A stretch of DNA of 8,008 nt from Ferrovibrio sp964429465 (GCA_964429465.1 CAYSCA010000153.1:1-8008), one strand, 5' to 3'; shown: positions 1 to 7,025, numbered from the stretch's first letter. A program made the numbers and translations. Notes: generated by a model from the letters alone, not told the origin.

Positions 1-1
1 G

Positions 2-703
2 GCGCAGACCCGGCTGCTGCGCGTGCTGCAGCAGGGCGAGTATACCACGGTCGGTGGCCGCACCCCGATCCGCAGCGATGTGCGCATCATCGCCGCCACC
101 AACCGCGACCTGCGCCAGGCGGTGAACCAGGGCCTGTTCCGCGAAGACCTGTTCTATCGCCTGAATGTCGTGCCGCTGCGCCTGCCGCCGCTGCGCGAGC
201 GGAGCGAGGACGTGCCCGACCTGGTGCGCCATTTCCTCAACCAGGCTGCCGCGCAGGGCCTGCCGGTCAAGTCGATCACGCCCGAAGCGATGGAGCGCAT
301 CCGGCGCTACCGCTGGCCGGGCAATGTGCGCGAGCTGGAGAATCTCGTCCGCCGGCTCGCCGCCCTCTATTCGGATGACGTGATCGGCGTCGAGGTGATC
401 GAGAACGAGCTGGCCGAGCCGCCGCAGGCGCCCCGCGCCGCCGAGCCCGGCGAGGAAGAGACCCTGACCGGCGCCATCGAGCGCCACCTGACCAAATACT
501 TCTCGGCCAATGGCGAGGACCTGCCGGCGCCCGGGTTTTACGACCGGATGCTGCGCGAGCTGGAGATCCCGCTGATCTCGCTGAGCCTGGCGGCAACCCG
601 CGGCAACCAGATCAAGGCGGCCCATATGCTCGGGCTGAACCGCAATACCCTGCGGAAGAAAATCCGGGACCACAATATTCAGGTGATTCGCGGCCTGAAG
701 TAA
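2..703 (+). CDS. ntrC: Nitrogen regulation response regulator NtrC, 3' part (5' end outside window)
   Basis: This is the C-terminal 233 codons of a sigma54-dependent enhancer-binding protein; the receiver domain, Walker A, GAFTGA loop and Walker B lie upstream of the window. Visible in order are the sensor I segment AATNRDL (92-112), the arginine-finger segment FREDLFYRLNV (137-169), the sensor II motif WPGNVREL (314-337), an acidic/proline linker, and a Fis-type helix-turn-helix near 595-690 (GNQIKAAHMLGLNRNTLRKK). NtrC, phosphorylated by NtrB under nitrogen limitation, activates sigma54 promoters of nitrogen-assimilation genes. The closely related NtrX is encoded downstream; this copy is assigned as NtrC because it precedes ntrY, keeps the canonical AATNRDL sensor, and has the RGNQIKAA..LGLNRNTLRKK helix-turn-helix typical of alphaproteobacterial NtrC. 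It ends at TAA 701-703. The first base of the window is the last base of an interrupted codon. Confidence 0.95.
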   Translation, partial: AQTRLLRVLQQGEYTTVGGRTPIRSDVRIIAATNRDLRQAVNQGLFREDLFYRLNVVPLRLPPLRERSEDVPDLVRHFLNQAAAQGLPVKSITPEAMERIRRYRWPGNVRELENLVRRLAALYSDDVIGVEVIENELAEPPQAPRAAEPGEEETLTGAIERHLTKYFSANGEDLPAPGFYDRMLRELEIPLISLSLAATRGNQIKAAHMLGLNRNTLRKKIRDHNIQVIRGLK

Positions 704-764
704 GGCGGCCGGGCCGGGAGAACCGGCCGGGACGGGTGCCCCGGACAGCCGGCTGGGCTATGAT

Positions 765-776
765 CGGCCATGGCCG
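765..776. repeat. 12-bp perfect palindrome in the ntrC-ntrY spacer
   Basis: CGGCCATGGCCG equals its own reverse complement and lies 18 bases before the ntrY start codon, in the 91-base gap after ntrC. The gap also holds a short GC hairpin (GGCCGG 712-717 with CCGGCC 723-728) that has no following T run, so it does not look like a terminator. I see no convincing -35/-10, sigma54 -24/-12 or NtrC-type operator there. The palindrome could be an operator or only a chance product of very high GC. Confidence 0.35.
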
Positions 777-794
777 GCATACCAGACTCGCATC

Positions 795-3152
795 ATGACT
801 GACGACACCCTGCCGACGGGCGGGACCCGGGCGGTGCGCGCATTACGTCGCGCGGCCGACTGGTTCCGCCGCCGTAACCTGATCCGCCATCTGGAAATCT
901 CGCTGGCCGTCGCCGCCCTGATCGCCGGCGCGCTGACCTATCTGGCGATGACGCCGGGCGCCAACCGCGACCTGACGCCGCGCGAAGTGCAGATCCTGCT
1001 GCTGACCGACCTGGTCATCCTGCTCAGTCTGACCAGCCTGGTGGCGCGGCGCCTGGTGGTCCTGTGGATGCAGCGCCGCCGCGGCGTCGCCGGCTCGCGG
1101 CTGCATGCCCGCATGGTGATGATGTTCGCCGCCGCCACAGCGCTGCCGACCATCCTGATGACCATCTTCGCGGTGCTGTTCTTCAATCTCGGCCTGCAGA
1201 CCTGGTTCAGCGAGCGCGTCAATTCCGCGGTGAAGGCCTCGGTGGCGATTTCGGAAGCCTATATCCAGGAGCACCGGAAGACGATCCGCGCCGATGTGCT
1301 GGCGATGGCCGTCGACCTCAACCGCGAGGCGCCGCGGCTGGCCCGCAATCCCTACGCCTTCCAGCAGGCGGTGCGGCAACTGGCGCGGCTGCGCGGGCTG
1401 GGCGAGGCGATCGTTTTCACCTCCACCGGCGAAATCCTGGCGCGCAACGAGCTCAGCCTGCTGATGGAATTCGACCGCATTCCGACGCGCGCCATCGAGG
1501 ATGCCAATGCCGGGCAGGTGGTGATCATCACCGCCGAGACCGACGACCGCGTCCGCGCGCTGGTGAAGCTGGATGCCTATCTGGGCGCCTATCTCTATGT
1601 CGGCCGCTTCATCGATTCCAAGGTTCTGGCCGAGCTGGAGCGGACCCGGCTGGCGGCGGCCCAGTACAACCGGCTGGAGCAGGCGCGCTCGGCGCTGGAG
1701 ATCAACTTCGCCATCCTGTTCATCCTGATCTCGCTGCTGCTGCTGTTCGCCGCCATCTGGTTCGCGCTGCTGATCGCCAACCGGCTGGTGGCGCCGATCG
1801 GCGAGGTGGTGAGCGCGGCCGACCGGATTCGCGAAGGCGATCTCACCGCGCGCGTCTCGGAACGCGCGGATGACGACGAGATCGCCACACTCGGGCGCAC
1901 CTTCAACCGCATGACCGGCCAGCTCGCCGCCCAGCAATCGGAGCTGATCACCGCCAACCGCCAGCTGGACGAGCGCCGGCGCTTCACCGAGACGGTGCTG
2001 GCCGGCGTCAGCGCCGGCGTGATCGGCGTCGATCCGCAGGGGTTGGTCACGCTGCCCAATCCGTCCGCACTGGCGATGCTGCAGCGCGATTTCGACGATG
2101 TCGTCGGCCAGCCTTTCGTCGAAGTGGCGCCGGAGATGGCCGGCCTGTTCAATCACCTCAGCGGCGGCGTGTCGGAGGCGGTCGAGCGCGGCCAGGTGAC
2201 CATGCAGCGCGCCGGCGGCAGCCGCACCCTGCTGGTGCGCATCGCCCGCGAGGTCACCGGCAACGAGCTGCTGGGCTATGTCGTCACCTTCGACGACGTC
2301 AGCGAGCTGGTGGCCGCGCAGCGCAATGCCGCCTGGGCGGATATCGCCCGCCGCATCGCGCATGAGATCCGCAATCCGCTGACGCCGATCCAGCTCTCGG
2401 CCGAGCGCCTGAAGCGCAAGTATCTCAAGGAGGTCAGCACCGATCCCGAGATTTTCGCCCAGTGCACCGACACCATCATCCGCCAGGTCGGCGATATCGG
2501 CCGCATGGTCGATGAATTCTCCGCCTTCGCCCGGATGCCGCGGCCGGTCTATCGCGAGGAAGACCTGGGCCAGCTGGTCCGCCAGGCGGTATTCCTGCAG
2601 CAGGTGGCGCGCCAGGATATCCGCTTCGACAGCCGGCTGCCGGCAACGCCGTTGCGGCTGAAATGCGACGCGCGCCAGATCGCCCAGGTGATGACCAATA
2701 TCCTGCAGAACGCCATCGACGCGATCGACGGCAGGGAGAAGGCGGAGGGCGAAACCCTGCCGCCGGGACAGATATCGGTCAGCCTGGAATTGCTGGACGA
2801 CAATGCGGAAATCCGCGTGCTCGACAATGGCCGCGGCCTGCCGCTGGAGAATCGCGACCGGCTGTTCGAGCCCTATGTGACGACTCGCACCAAGGGCACC
2901 GGCCTGGGCCTCGCCATCGTCAAGAAGATCATCGAGGAACATGGCGGCACGATCACGCTGACCGACGCCGCGACAGTTGATCCCACATCGGAAAGTGGTA
3001 GTTTGGCGCGCATTCGCCTGCCGTCCGCTCCATCGGCTGCCGTTCCGGCGGAAATGGCGGCAGAGCCCGGGGCCCATCCGGCCCGGCAGCAAACCGATTC
3101 AGGTCATCAGTATTCCATGCGCAAATCAGGTTCAGGCAGTCATGGCGCGTGA
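795..3152 (+). CDS. ntrY: Nitrogen regulation sensor histidine kinase NtrY
   Basis: A 785-residue inner-membrane histidine kinase that phosphorylates NtrX. Hydrophobic segments at about residues 34-52, 65-88 and 107-131 precede a sensor region (about 132-302), a fourth transmembrane helix (303-327), a HAMP linker (about 327-380), a PAS domain (about 395-505), the dimerisation/phosphoacceptor domain with His523 in AHEIRNPLTP, and a HATPase domain: N box with Asn635 and Asn639, G1 box DNGRGLP from Asp677, and G2 box GTGLGLAIV from Gly701. This order and the AHEIRNPLTPIQLSAERLKRKY-type H box are characteristic of NtrY. After the last kinase strand (RIRLP) there is an unconserved-looking tail of about 40 residues rich in Pro, Ala, Ser and Gly. 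ATG 795 is the only ATG, GTG or TTG start in an otherwise open upstream stretch, but it has no recognisable Shine-Dalgarno; an in-frame CTG at 753 is a remote alternative. In related bacteria NtrY has been tied to nitrogen and redox/oxygen signals; the ligand here cannot be read from sequence. Confidence 0.95.
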   Translation: MTDDTLPTGGTRAVRALRRAADWFRRRNLIRHLEISLAVAALIAGALTYLAMTPGANRDLTPREVQILLLTDLVILLSLTSLVARRLVVLWMQRRRGVAGSRLHARMVMMFAAATALPTILMTIFAVLFFNLGLQTWFSERVNSAVKASVAISEAYIQEHRKTIRADVLAMAVDLNREAPRLARNPYAFQQAVRQLARLRGLGEAIVFTSTGEILARNELSLLMEFDRIPTRAIEDANAGQVVIITAETDDRVRALVKLDAYLGAYLYVGRFIDSKVLAELERTRLAAAQYNRLEQARSALEINFAILFILISLLLLFAAIWFALLIANRLVAPIGEVVSAADRIREGDLTARVSERADDDEIATLGRTFNRMTGQLAAQQSELITANRQLDERRRFTETVLAGVSAGVIGVDPQGLVTLPNPSALAMLQRDFDDVVGQPFVEVAPEMAGLFNHLSGGVSEAVERGQVTMQRAGGSRTLLVRIAREVTGNELLGYVVTFDDVSELVAAQRNAAWADIARRIAHEIRNPLTPIQLSAERLKRKYLKEVSTDPEIFAQCTDTIIRQVGDIGRMVDEFSAFARMPRPVYREEDLGQLVRQAVFLQQVARQDIRFDSRLPATPLRLKCDARQIAQVMTNILQNAIDAIDGREKAEGETLPPGQISVSLELLDDNAEIRVLDNGRGLPLENRDRLFEPYVTTRTKGTGLGLAIVKKIIEEHGGTITLTDAATVDPTSESGSLARIRLPSAPSAAVPAEMAAEPGAHPARQQTDSGHQYSMRKSGSGSHGA

Positions 3153-4533
3153 CATTCTCATTGTCGATGACGAAGCCGATATCCGCAATCTCATTGCCGG
3201 CATCCTGCAGGACGAGGGCTACGAGACGCGAATGGCCGCCGATTCCGACGGCGCGTTGCGCGAGATCGGTTCGCGCCGTCCCAATGCCGTCATCCTCGAT
3301 ATCTGGCTGCAGGGCAGCAAGCTGGACGGCCTCGAGATCCTCGACCGCATCATGCGCGACCATGCCAGCGTGCCGGTGATCATGATCTCGGGCCACGGCA
3401 ACATCGAAACGGCCGTGGCAGCGATCAAGCGCGGCGCCTACGACTATATCGAGAAGCCGTTCAAGAGCGACCGGCTGCTGCTGGTGGTCGAGCGCGCGCT
3501 GGAGCAGGCAAGGCTGCGGCGCGAGAACGAGGAACTGCGCCAGCGGTCCGGCGCGGTGGTCGACCTGGTCGGCCAGTCGCCGGCGATCGTCGGCCTGCGC
3601 CAGGCGATCGAGCGCGTGGCGCCGACCAACAGCCGGGTGCTGATCACCGGCCCGGCCGGCGTCGGCAAGGAGCTGGTCGCGCGGCTGCTGCATCAGCGTT
3701 CGCGGCGCGCCGGCGGGCCCTGCATCGCGCTGAACGTCGCCGCGATGTCGCCCGAGCGGCTGGAACAGGAACTGTTCGGCATCGAGGAATCCGTCAACGG
3801 CCAGGCGCATCACCGGATCGGCGTGCTGGAAGCCGCCCATGGCGGCACGCTGTTCCTGGACGAGGTGGCCGAGATGCCGCCCGAAACCCAGGCCAAGCTG
3901 CTGCGCGTGCTGACCGAGCAGAGCTTCGAGCGAATCGGCGGGCGCACCCGCGTGCAGGTCGATGTCCGCATCGTCTCCGGCACCGTCCACGACCTCACCG
4001 TGCGGGTGGGGCAGGGATTGTTCCGGCAGGACCTGTTCCATCGCCTCAACGTCGTGCCGCTGAAGGTGCCCGCCCTGCGCGATCGCCGCGAAGACGTGCC
4101 GCTGCTGGCGAAGCATTTCGTCCAGGTCGAGGCGCAACGCCAGGGCGTGCCGGCGCGCGAGCTTGCGGAAGACGCATTGCTGGCGCTGCAATCGGCCGAA
4201 TGGCCGGGCAACGTGCGCGAGTTGCGCAACGCCGTCGCGCGGCTGCTGATCATGCTGCCCGCCGACCAGAAGGGCGCCATTCATGCCGACATGCTGCCGG
4301 CCGATCTCGGCGCCACGCCGCCGATCGCCCTGCGGCCGGAGACCACGACCGAAGTGATGGCGCTGCCGCTGCGCGATGCCCGGGAGATGTTCGAGCGCGA
4401 ATACCTGCTCGCCCAGATCACCCGCTTCGGCGGCAATGTCTCGCGCACGGCCAGCTTCATCGGCATGGAGCGGTCGGCGCTGCACCGCAAGCTCAAGGCG
4501 CTGGGCGTGCTGCATCTCGACCGCGCCGGCTGA
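3142..4533 (+). CDS. ntrX: Nitrogen regulation response regulator NtrX
   Basis: A 463-residue NtrC-like regulator, partner of NtrY. The receiver domain (1-120) has the acidic pocket Asp9/Asp10, phosphoacceptor Asp53 (ILDIW), Ser83 and Lys105 (EKPF). The AAA+ domain has a Walker A variant GPAGVGKE (170-177), Walker B LFLDE ending at Asp240/Glu241, arginine fingers in FRQDLFHRL (294-302) and WPGNVREL (354-361). A Fis-type helix-turn-helix lies at about 430-457. The loop that should hold GAFTGA reads IEESVNGQAHH (214-224), so the sigma54-contacting motif is missing, and sensor I reads SGTVHDL (279-285) instead of AATNRDL. NtrX therefore probably does not activate sigma54 promoters in the usual way. 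ATG 3142 was chosen over an in-frame ATG at 2977 because MARDILIVDDEAD is the normal receiver start. It lies inside the end of ntrY (11-base overlap), suggesting translational coupling; only a weak AGG (3134-3136) precedes it. Confidence 0.96.
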   Translation: MARDILIVDDEADIRNLIAGILQDEGYETRMAADSDGALREIGSRRPNAVILDIWLQGSKLDGLEILDRIMRDHASVPVIMISGHGNIETAVAAIKRGAYDYIEKPFKSDRLLLVVERALEQARLRRENEELRQRSGAVVDLVGQSPAIVGLRQAIERVAPTNSRVLITGPAGVGKELVARLLHQRSRRAGGPCIALNVAAMSPERLEQELFGIEESVNGQAHHRIGVLEAAHGGTLFLDEVAEMPPETQAKLLRVLTEQSFERIGGRTRVQVDVRIVSGTVHDLTVRVGQGLFRQDLFHRLNVVPLKVPALRDRREDVPLLAKHFVQVEAQRQGVPARELAEDALLALQSAEWPGNVRELRNAVARLLIMLPADQKGAIHADMLPADLGATPPIALRPETTTEVMALPLRDAREMFEREYLLAQITRFGGNVSRTASFIGMERSALHRKLKALGVLHLDRAG

Positions 4534-4557
4534 GCCGAACAGGACGGAGAGCCTGCC

Positions 4558-5934
4558 ATGAAAGTCATCGTCTGCGGGGCCGGTCTGGTCGGGACCACCA
4601 TCGCACGCCAGCTTGCCGCCGAGGGCAACGAGGTGACGATGATCGATTCCTCGCCCGAGCGCGCGCAGAAGGCGGCCGAAAGCTACGACCTGCGCGGTAT
4701 AGTCGGCCATGCCTCGCATCCCGACGTGCTGGAGCAGGCGGGCGCTGCCGACACCGACATGCTGATCGCGGTCACCTTCGCCGACGAGGTGAACATGGTG
4801 GCCTGCGAAGTGGCGCATGCGCTGTTCAACGTGCCGACCAAGATCGCCCGCATCCGGGCGCAGAGCTACCTGAAGCCGGAATGGTCGGACCTGTTCAACG
4901 AGAAGCATATCTCGATCGACTACATCATCTCGCCCGAGATCGAGGTCGCGCGCGCCATCCACCGCCGCATCCTCACCCCCGGCGCCTTCGAGATGATTCC
5001 CTTCGCCGCCGACCGGCTGCGGCTGATCGGCGTGCGGCTGGCCGAGGAATGCCCGGTCCTCAACACGCCGCTGCGGCAGCTGACCGAGCTGTTCCCCGAT
5101 CTGGAGGTCAATGTCTGCGGCATCATCCGCAACGGCAACATGATCGTGCCGGAGGCCGACGATCATCTGGAAGTCGACGATGAGATGTATTTCATCGCCA
5201 CGGCGGATCACGTGCAGCGCGGCATGCGGCTGTTCGGCCACGAGGAGCGCGAGGCCCGGCGCGTCATCATCTCCGGCGGCGGCAATATCGGCCTGTTCCT
5301 GGCACGCGAGATCGAGGCGACGCAGCCTTCGGTGATCCTGAAGATCATCGAGGCCAACAGGGAGCGCGCCGAGTATATCGCCGGCCAGATCAGGAAGGGC
5401 GTGGTGCTGAATGGCGACGCGCTGGAGACGGAGGTCCTGAGTGAGGCCAAAGTCGGCGCCTCGGAAGCGATCATCGCGCTGACCAATGACGATGAAGTCA
5501 ATATCCTGACCTCACTGCTGGCCAAGCGTGCCGGGTGCCAGCGCGCGATCACGCTGGTCAACAATCCGGCCTACGAGAACCTGATCGGTTCGCTCGGCGT
5601 GGACGTCGTGGTCAATCCGCGGTCGACGACGGTGTCGTCGATCCTGCAGCATGTGCGCCGCGGCCGCATCCGTGGCGTCTACTCGCTGCGCGACGGCGCC
5701 GCCGAGGTGATGGAAGCGGAAGCGGTCGAGACCAGCGCGCTGGTCGGCCAGCCGCTGCGCGATCTCGACCTGCCGTCGGGCATGATGATCGGCGCCATCA
5801 TCCGTGGCGACGAGGTGATGATCGCCCGCGGCGACAGCGAGATCGAGGCGGGCGACCGCATCATCCTGTTCGTGCGCAAGGACACGGTGAAGAAGGTCGA
5901 GAAGCTGTTCGCCGTCCGCCTTGAATTCTTCTGA
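4558..5934 (+). CDS. trkA: Trk system potassium uptake protein TrkA
   Basis: A 458-residue cytosolic NAD-binding regulator of the TrkH/TrkG K+ channel. It has the duplicated architecture expected of full-length TrkA: a first Rossmann (RCK_N) domain with GAGLVG at residues 7-12 and Asp30 closing the second strand, an RCK_C domain at about 145-225, then a second RCK_N with GGGNIG at 240-245 and a second RCK_C to the end. Length matches E. coli TrkA (458 aa). The start has a good ribosome site (AGGACGGAG, 4541-4549) 8 bases upstream. It begins 24 bases after ntrX and is probably cotranscribed with it. No trkH or trkG is visible, so the membrane subunit must lie elsewhere. Linkage of potassium uptake to nitrogen regulators is a conserved gene-order feature of alphaproteobacteria; a functional reason is not shown by the sequence. 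Confidence 0.96.
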   Translation: MKVIVCGAGLVGTTIARQLAAEGNEVTMIDSSPERAQKAAESYDLRGIVGHASHPDVLEQAGAADTDMLIAVTFADEVNMVACEVAHALFNVPTKIARIRAQSYLKPEWSDLFNEKHISIDYIISPEIEVARAIHRRILTPGAFEMIPFAADRLRLIGVRLAEECPVLNTPLRQLTELFPDLEVNVCGIIRNGNMIVPEADDHLEVDDEMYFIATADHVQRGMRLFGHEEREARRVIISGGGNIGLFLAREIEATQPSVILKIIEANRERAEYIAGQIRKGVVLNGDALETEVLSEAKVGASEAIIALTNDDEVNILTSLLAKRAGCQRAITLVNNPAYENLIGSLGVDVVVNPRSTTVSSILQHVRRGRIRGVYSLRDGAAEVMEAEAVETSALVGQPLRDLDLPSGMMIGAIIRGDEVMIARGDSEIEAGDRIILFVRKDTVKKVEKLFAVRLEFF

Positions 5935-5962
5935 TCGTTTCATGCCATAAGGAAATGCTGCG

Positions 5963-6868
5963 ATGTCCCGCGTCGCTTATGTCAACGGCCGTTACGTCCC
6001 CTATGCCCAGGCAGCGGTGCATGTGGAGGATCGCGGCTTCCAGTTCGCCGATGGCGTCTACGAGGTGATCGCCGTCAGCCAGGGCCGGCTGGTCGATGCC
6101 GCCGGCCATCTGCACCGGCTGGAACGCAGCCTTGCCGAATTGCGCATCGTCATGCCGATGACGCTCGCCGCGCTGCGCGTGGTGCTCTCGGAGACGATCC
6201 GGCGCAACCGGGTGCGGGCAGGGCAGATCTACCTGCAGGTGACCCGCGGCGCCGCGAAACGGGAATTCGCCTTTCCGGCCGACATTCCTCCGACGGTGGT
6301 GGCGATCGCGCGGGCGGTCGACTGGGGCAAGGCGGCGGCCAATGCCGCCAAGGGAGTGGCCGCCATCACCCGGCCCGATATCCGCTGGGGCCGCTGCGAC
6401 ATCAAATCCGTCGGTCTGCTGCCGGCGGCACTGGCCAAGCAGGCTGCCAAGGAGGCCGGTGCCTACGAGGCCTGGCTGGTGGACCGTGACGGCAAGGTCA
6501 CGGAGGGCAGTTCATCGAACGCCTGGATCGTCACCAGGGACAATGTCCTGGTCACGCGCGGGCTGAACCGCGCGATCCTCGGCGGCATCACCCGCAGCGC
6601 CATGCTGGAACTCGCCCGGCGCGAGGGGCTGCGCATCGAGGAGCGGGCCTTCAGCGTCGCCGAGGCGCTGGAGGCGAAAGAGGCTTTCGTGACCTCGACC
6701 ACGTCCTATGTCATGCCGATCGTCAGCCTCGACGGCAAGCCGATCGGCAATGGCGGGCCGGGCGTAGTGGCGGCCAGGCTGCGGGCGGTTTATGAAGCCC
6801 ATGTGGCCGGACATGGCACCGGCGCGCCGGCCTGGGAGGCGCCGTTCCTGGCGCCGGAGCAGGGATAA
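5963..6868 (+). CDS. dat: D-amino-acid aminotransferase (fold type IV, PLP-dependent)
   Basis: A 301-residue class-IV aminotransferase, predicted to interconvert D-alanine + 2-oxoglutarate with pyruvate + D-glutamate, supplying D-amino acids for peptidoglycan. Residue landmarks follow the Bacillus D-alanine aminotransferase closely: EDRGFQFADGVYEV (22-35, with Tyr33), the RCDIKS motif with catalytic Lys148, VTEGSSSN with Glu181, the glycine/threonine phosphate-binding GGITRS, and TSTTSYVMPI near the C-terminus. RCDIKS with VTEGSSSN favours D-AAT over branched-chain aminotransferase (ilvE) or aminodeoxychorismate lyase (pabC), which share the fold. Of the Bacillus carboxylate-binding residues Tyr31/Arg98/His100, Tyr33 and Arg100 are kept but the His position is Phe102, so specificity may differ. 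The start has AAGGA (5949-5953) 9 bases upstream; the gap from trkA is 28 bases, so it is the last gene of that transcript, closed by the terminator at 6881. Confidence 0.9.
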   Translation: MSRVAYVNGRYVPYAQAAVHVEDRGFQFADGVYEVIAVSQGRLVDAAGHLHRLERSLAELRIVMPMTLAALRVVLSETIRRNRVRAGQIYLQVTRGAAKREFAFPADIPPTVVAIARAVDWGKAAANAAKGVAAITRPDIRWGRCDIKSVGLLPAALAKQAAKEAGAYEAWLVDRDGKVTEGSSSNAWIVTRDNVLVTRGLNRAILGGITRSAMLELARREGLRIEERAFSVAEALEAKEAFVTSTTSYVMPIVSLDGKPIGNGGPGVVAARLRAVYEAHVAGHGTGAPAWEAPFLAPEQG

Positions 6869-6880
6869 CCCAGGCTCTCC

Positions 6881-6907
6881 AATGGCGCGATTTCGCGCCA
6901 TTCTTTT
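6881..6907 (+). terminator. Rho-independent terminator after dat
   Basis: AATGGCGCGA (6881-6890) and TCGCGCCATT (6893-6902) are perfect inverted repeats around a TT centre, in practice a 9-bp stem with a 4-base loop, followed by CTTTT. The hairpin starts 12 bases after the dat stop codon and ends transcription of the ntr-trkA-dat unit before hfq. The hairpin is a clear intrinsic-terminator shape, though its T run is short. Confidence 0.8.
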
Positions 6908-6934
6908 GCCACTTTCGGCCTTTTATAGTTTAAT
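6906..6934 (+). promoter_or_regulatory. Candidate sigma70-type promoter of hfq
   Basis: TTGCCA (6906-6911, 5 of 6 to TTGACA) and TTTAAT (6929-6934, 5 of 6 to TATAAT) are separated by 17 bases in an AT-rich island unusual for this window. The predicted start is near 6940-6941, giving a leader of about 93 bases before hfq. The -35 box begins inside the T run of the dat terminator, so the two signals are nested. The spacing and matches are good, but no experimental start is known. Confidence 0.55.
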
Positions 6935-6984
6935 AGGCGATGCGAGGGGCAGCGGCCGCCGCCCCAGCACCTCGGCAACGTCCG

Positions 6985-7025
6985 AACAACAAAGAAAACA
7001 ACAACATAAGATAAGAAAAGAAAGG
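6985..7025 (+). promoter_or_regulatory. A-rich hfq leader with ARN-like repeats and ribosome site
   Basis: In an otherwise GC-rich genome, this 41-base stretch is almost pure purine plus C: AAC AAC AAA, GAA, then AAC AAC AAC, followed by AAGAAAAG and the ribosome site AAAGG (7021-7025), 8 bases before the hfq ATG. Runs of A-R-N triplets are the known ligand of the Hfq distal face. A run placed directly upstream of the hfq start is a plausible site for Hfq to bind and repress its own mRNA; Hfq self-repression through its 5' leader is established in E. coli. Its use here is inference. Confidence 0.5.

Noticed and set aside
712..728. GC hairpin GGCCGG/CCGGCC as a terminator after ntrC
   Set aside because: Only 6 bp, no T run, and frequent by chance in such GC-rich DNA; ntrC-ntrY read-through is more likely.
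2977..3004. Possible internal ntrX promoter (TTGATC ... TAGTTT)
   Set aside because: The -10 match is only 3 of 6 at 16-base spacing, within coding sequence; not better than chance.
843..3092. Very long open frame on the minus strand opposite ntrY (749 codons)
   Set aside because: It is the antisense shadow of a high-GC gene: the + strand carries an unmistakable NtrY, and the minus translation is a repetitive His/Gln/Arg/Asp-rich string with no domain motif.
2977..3141. Upstream in-frame ATG extending NtrX by 55 residues
   Set aside because: The extension lies wholly within ntrY and does not resemble a receiver domain; the receiver begins normally at MARDILIVDDEAD (ATG 3142).
2953..5241. 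Very long open frame on the minus strand opposite ntrX and trkA (762 codons)
   Set aside because: It spans parts of three well-identified + strand genes and has the same low-complexity shadow composition; no ribosome site or motif supports it.
5942..5950. Two-codon frame ATG CCA TAA overlapping the dat ribosome site
   Set aside because: It has no ribosome site of its own and such short frames arise by chance; no evidence it is translated.
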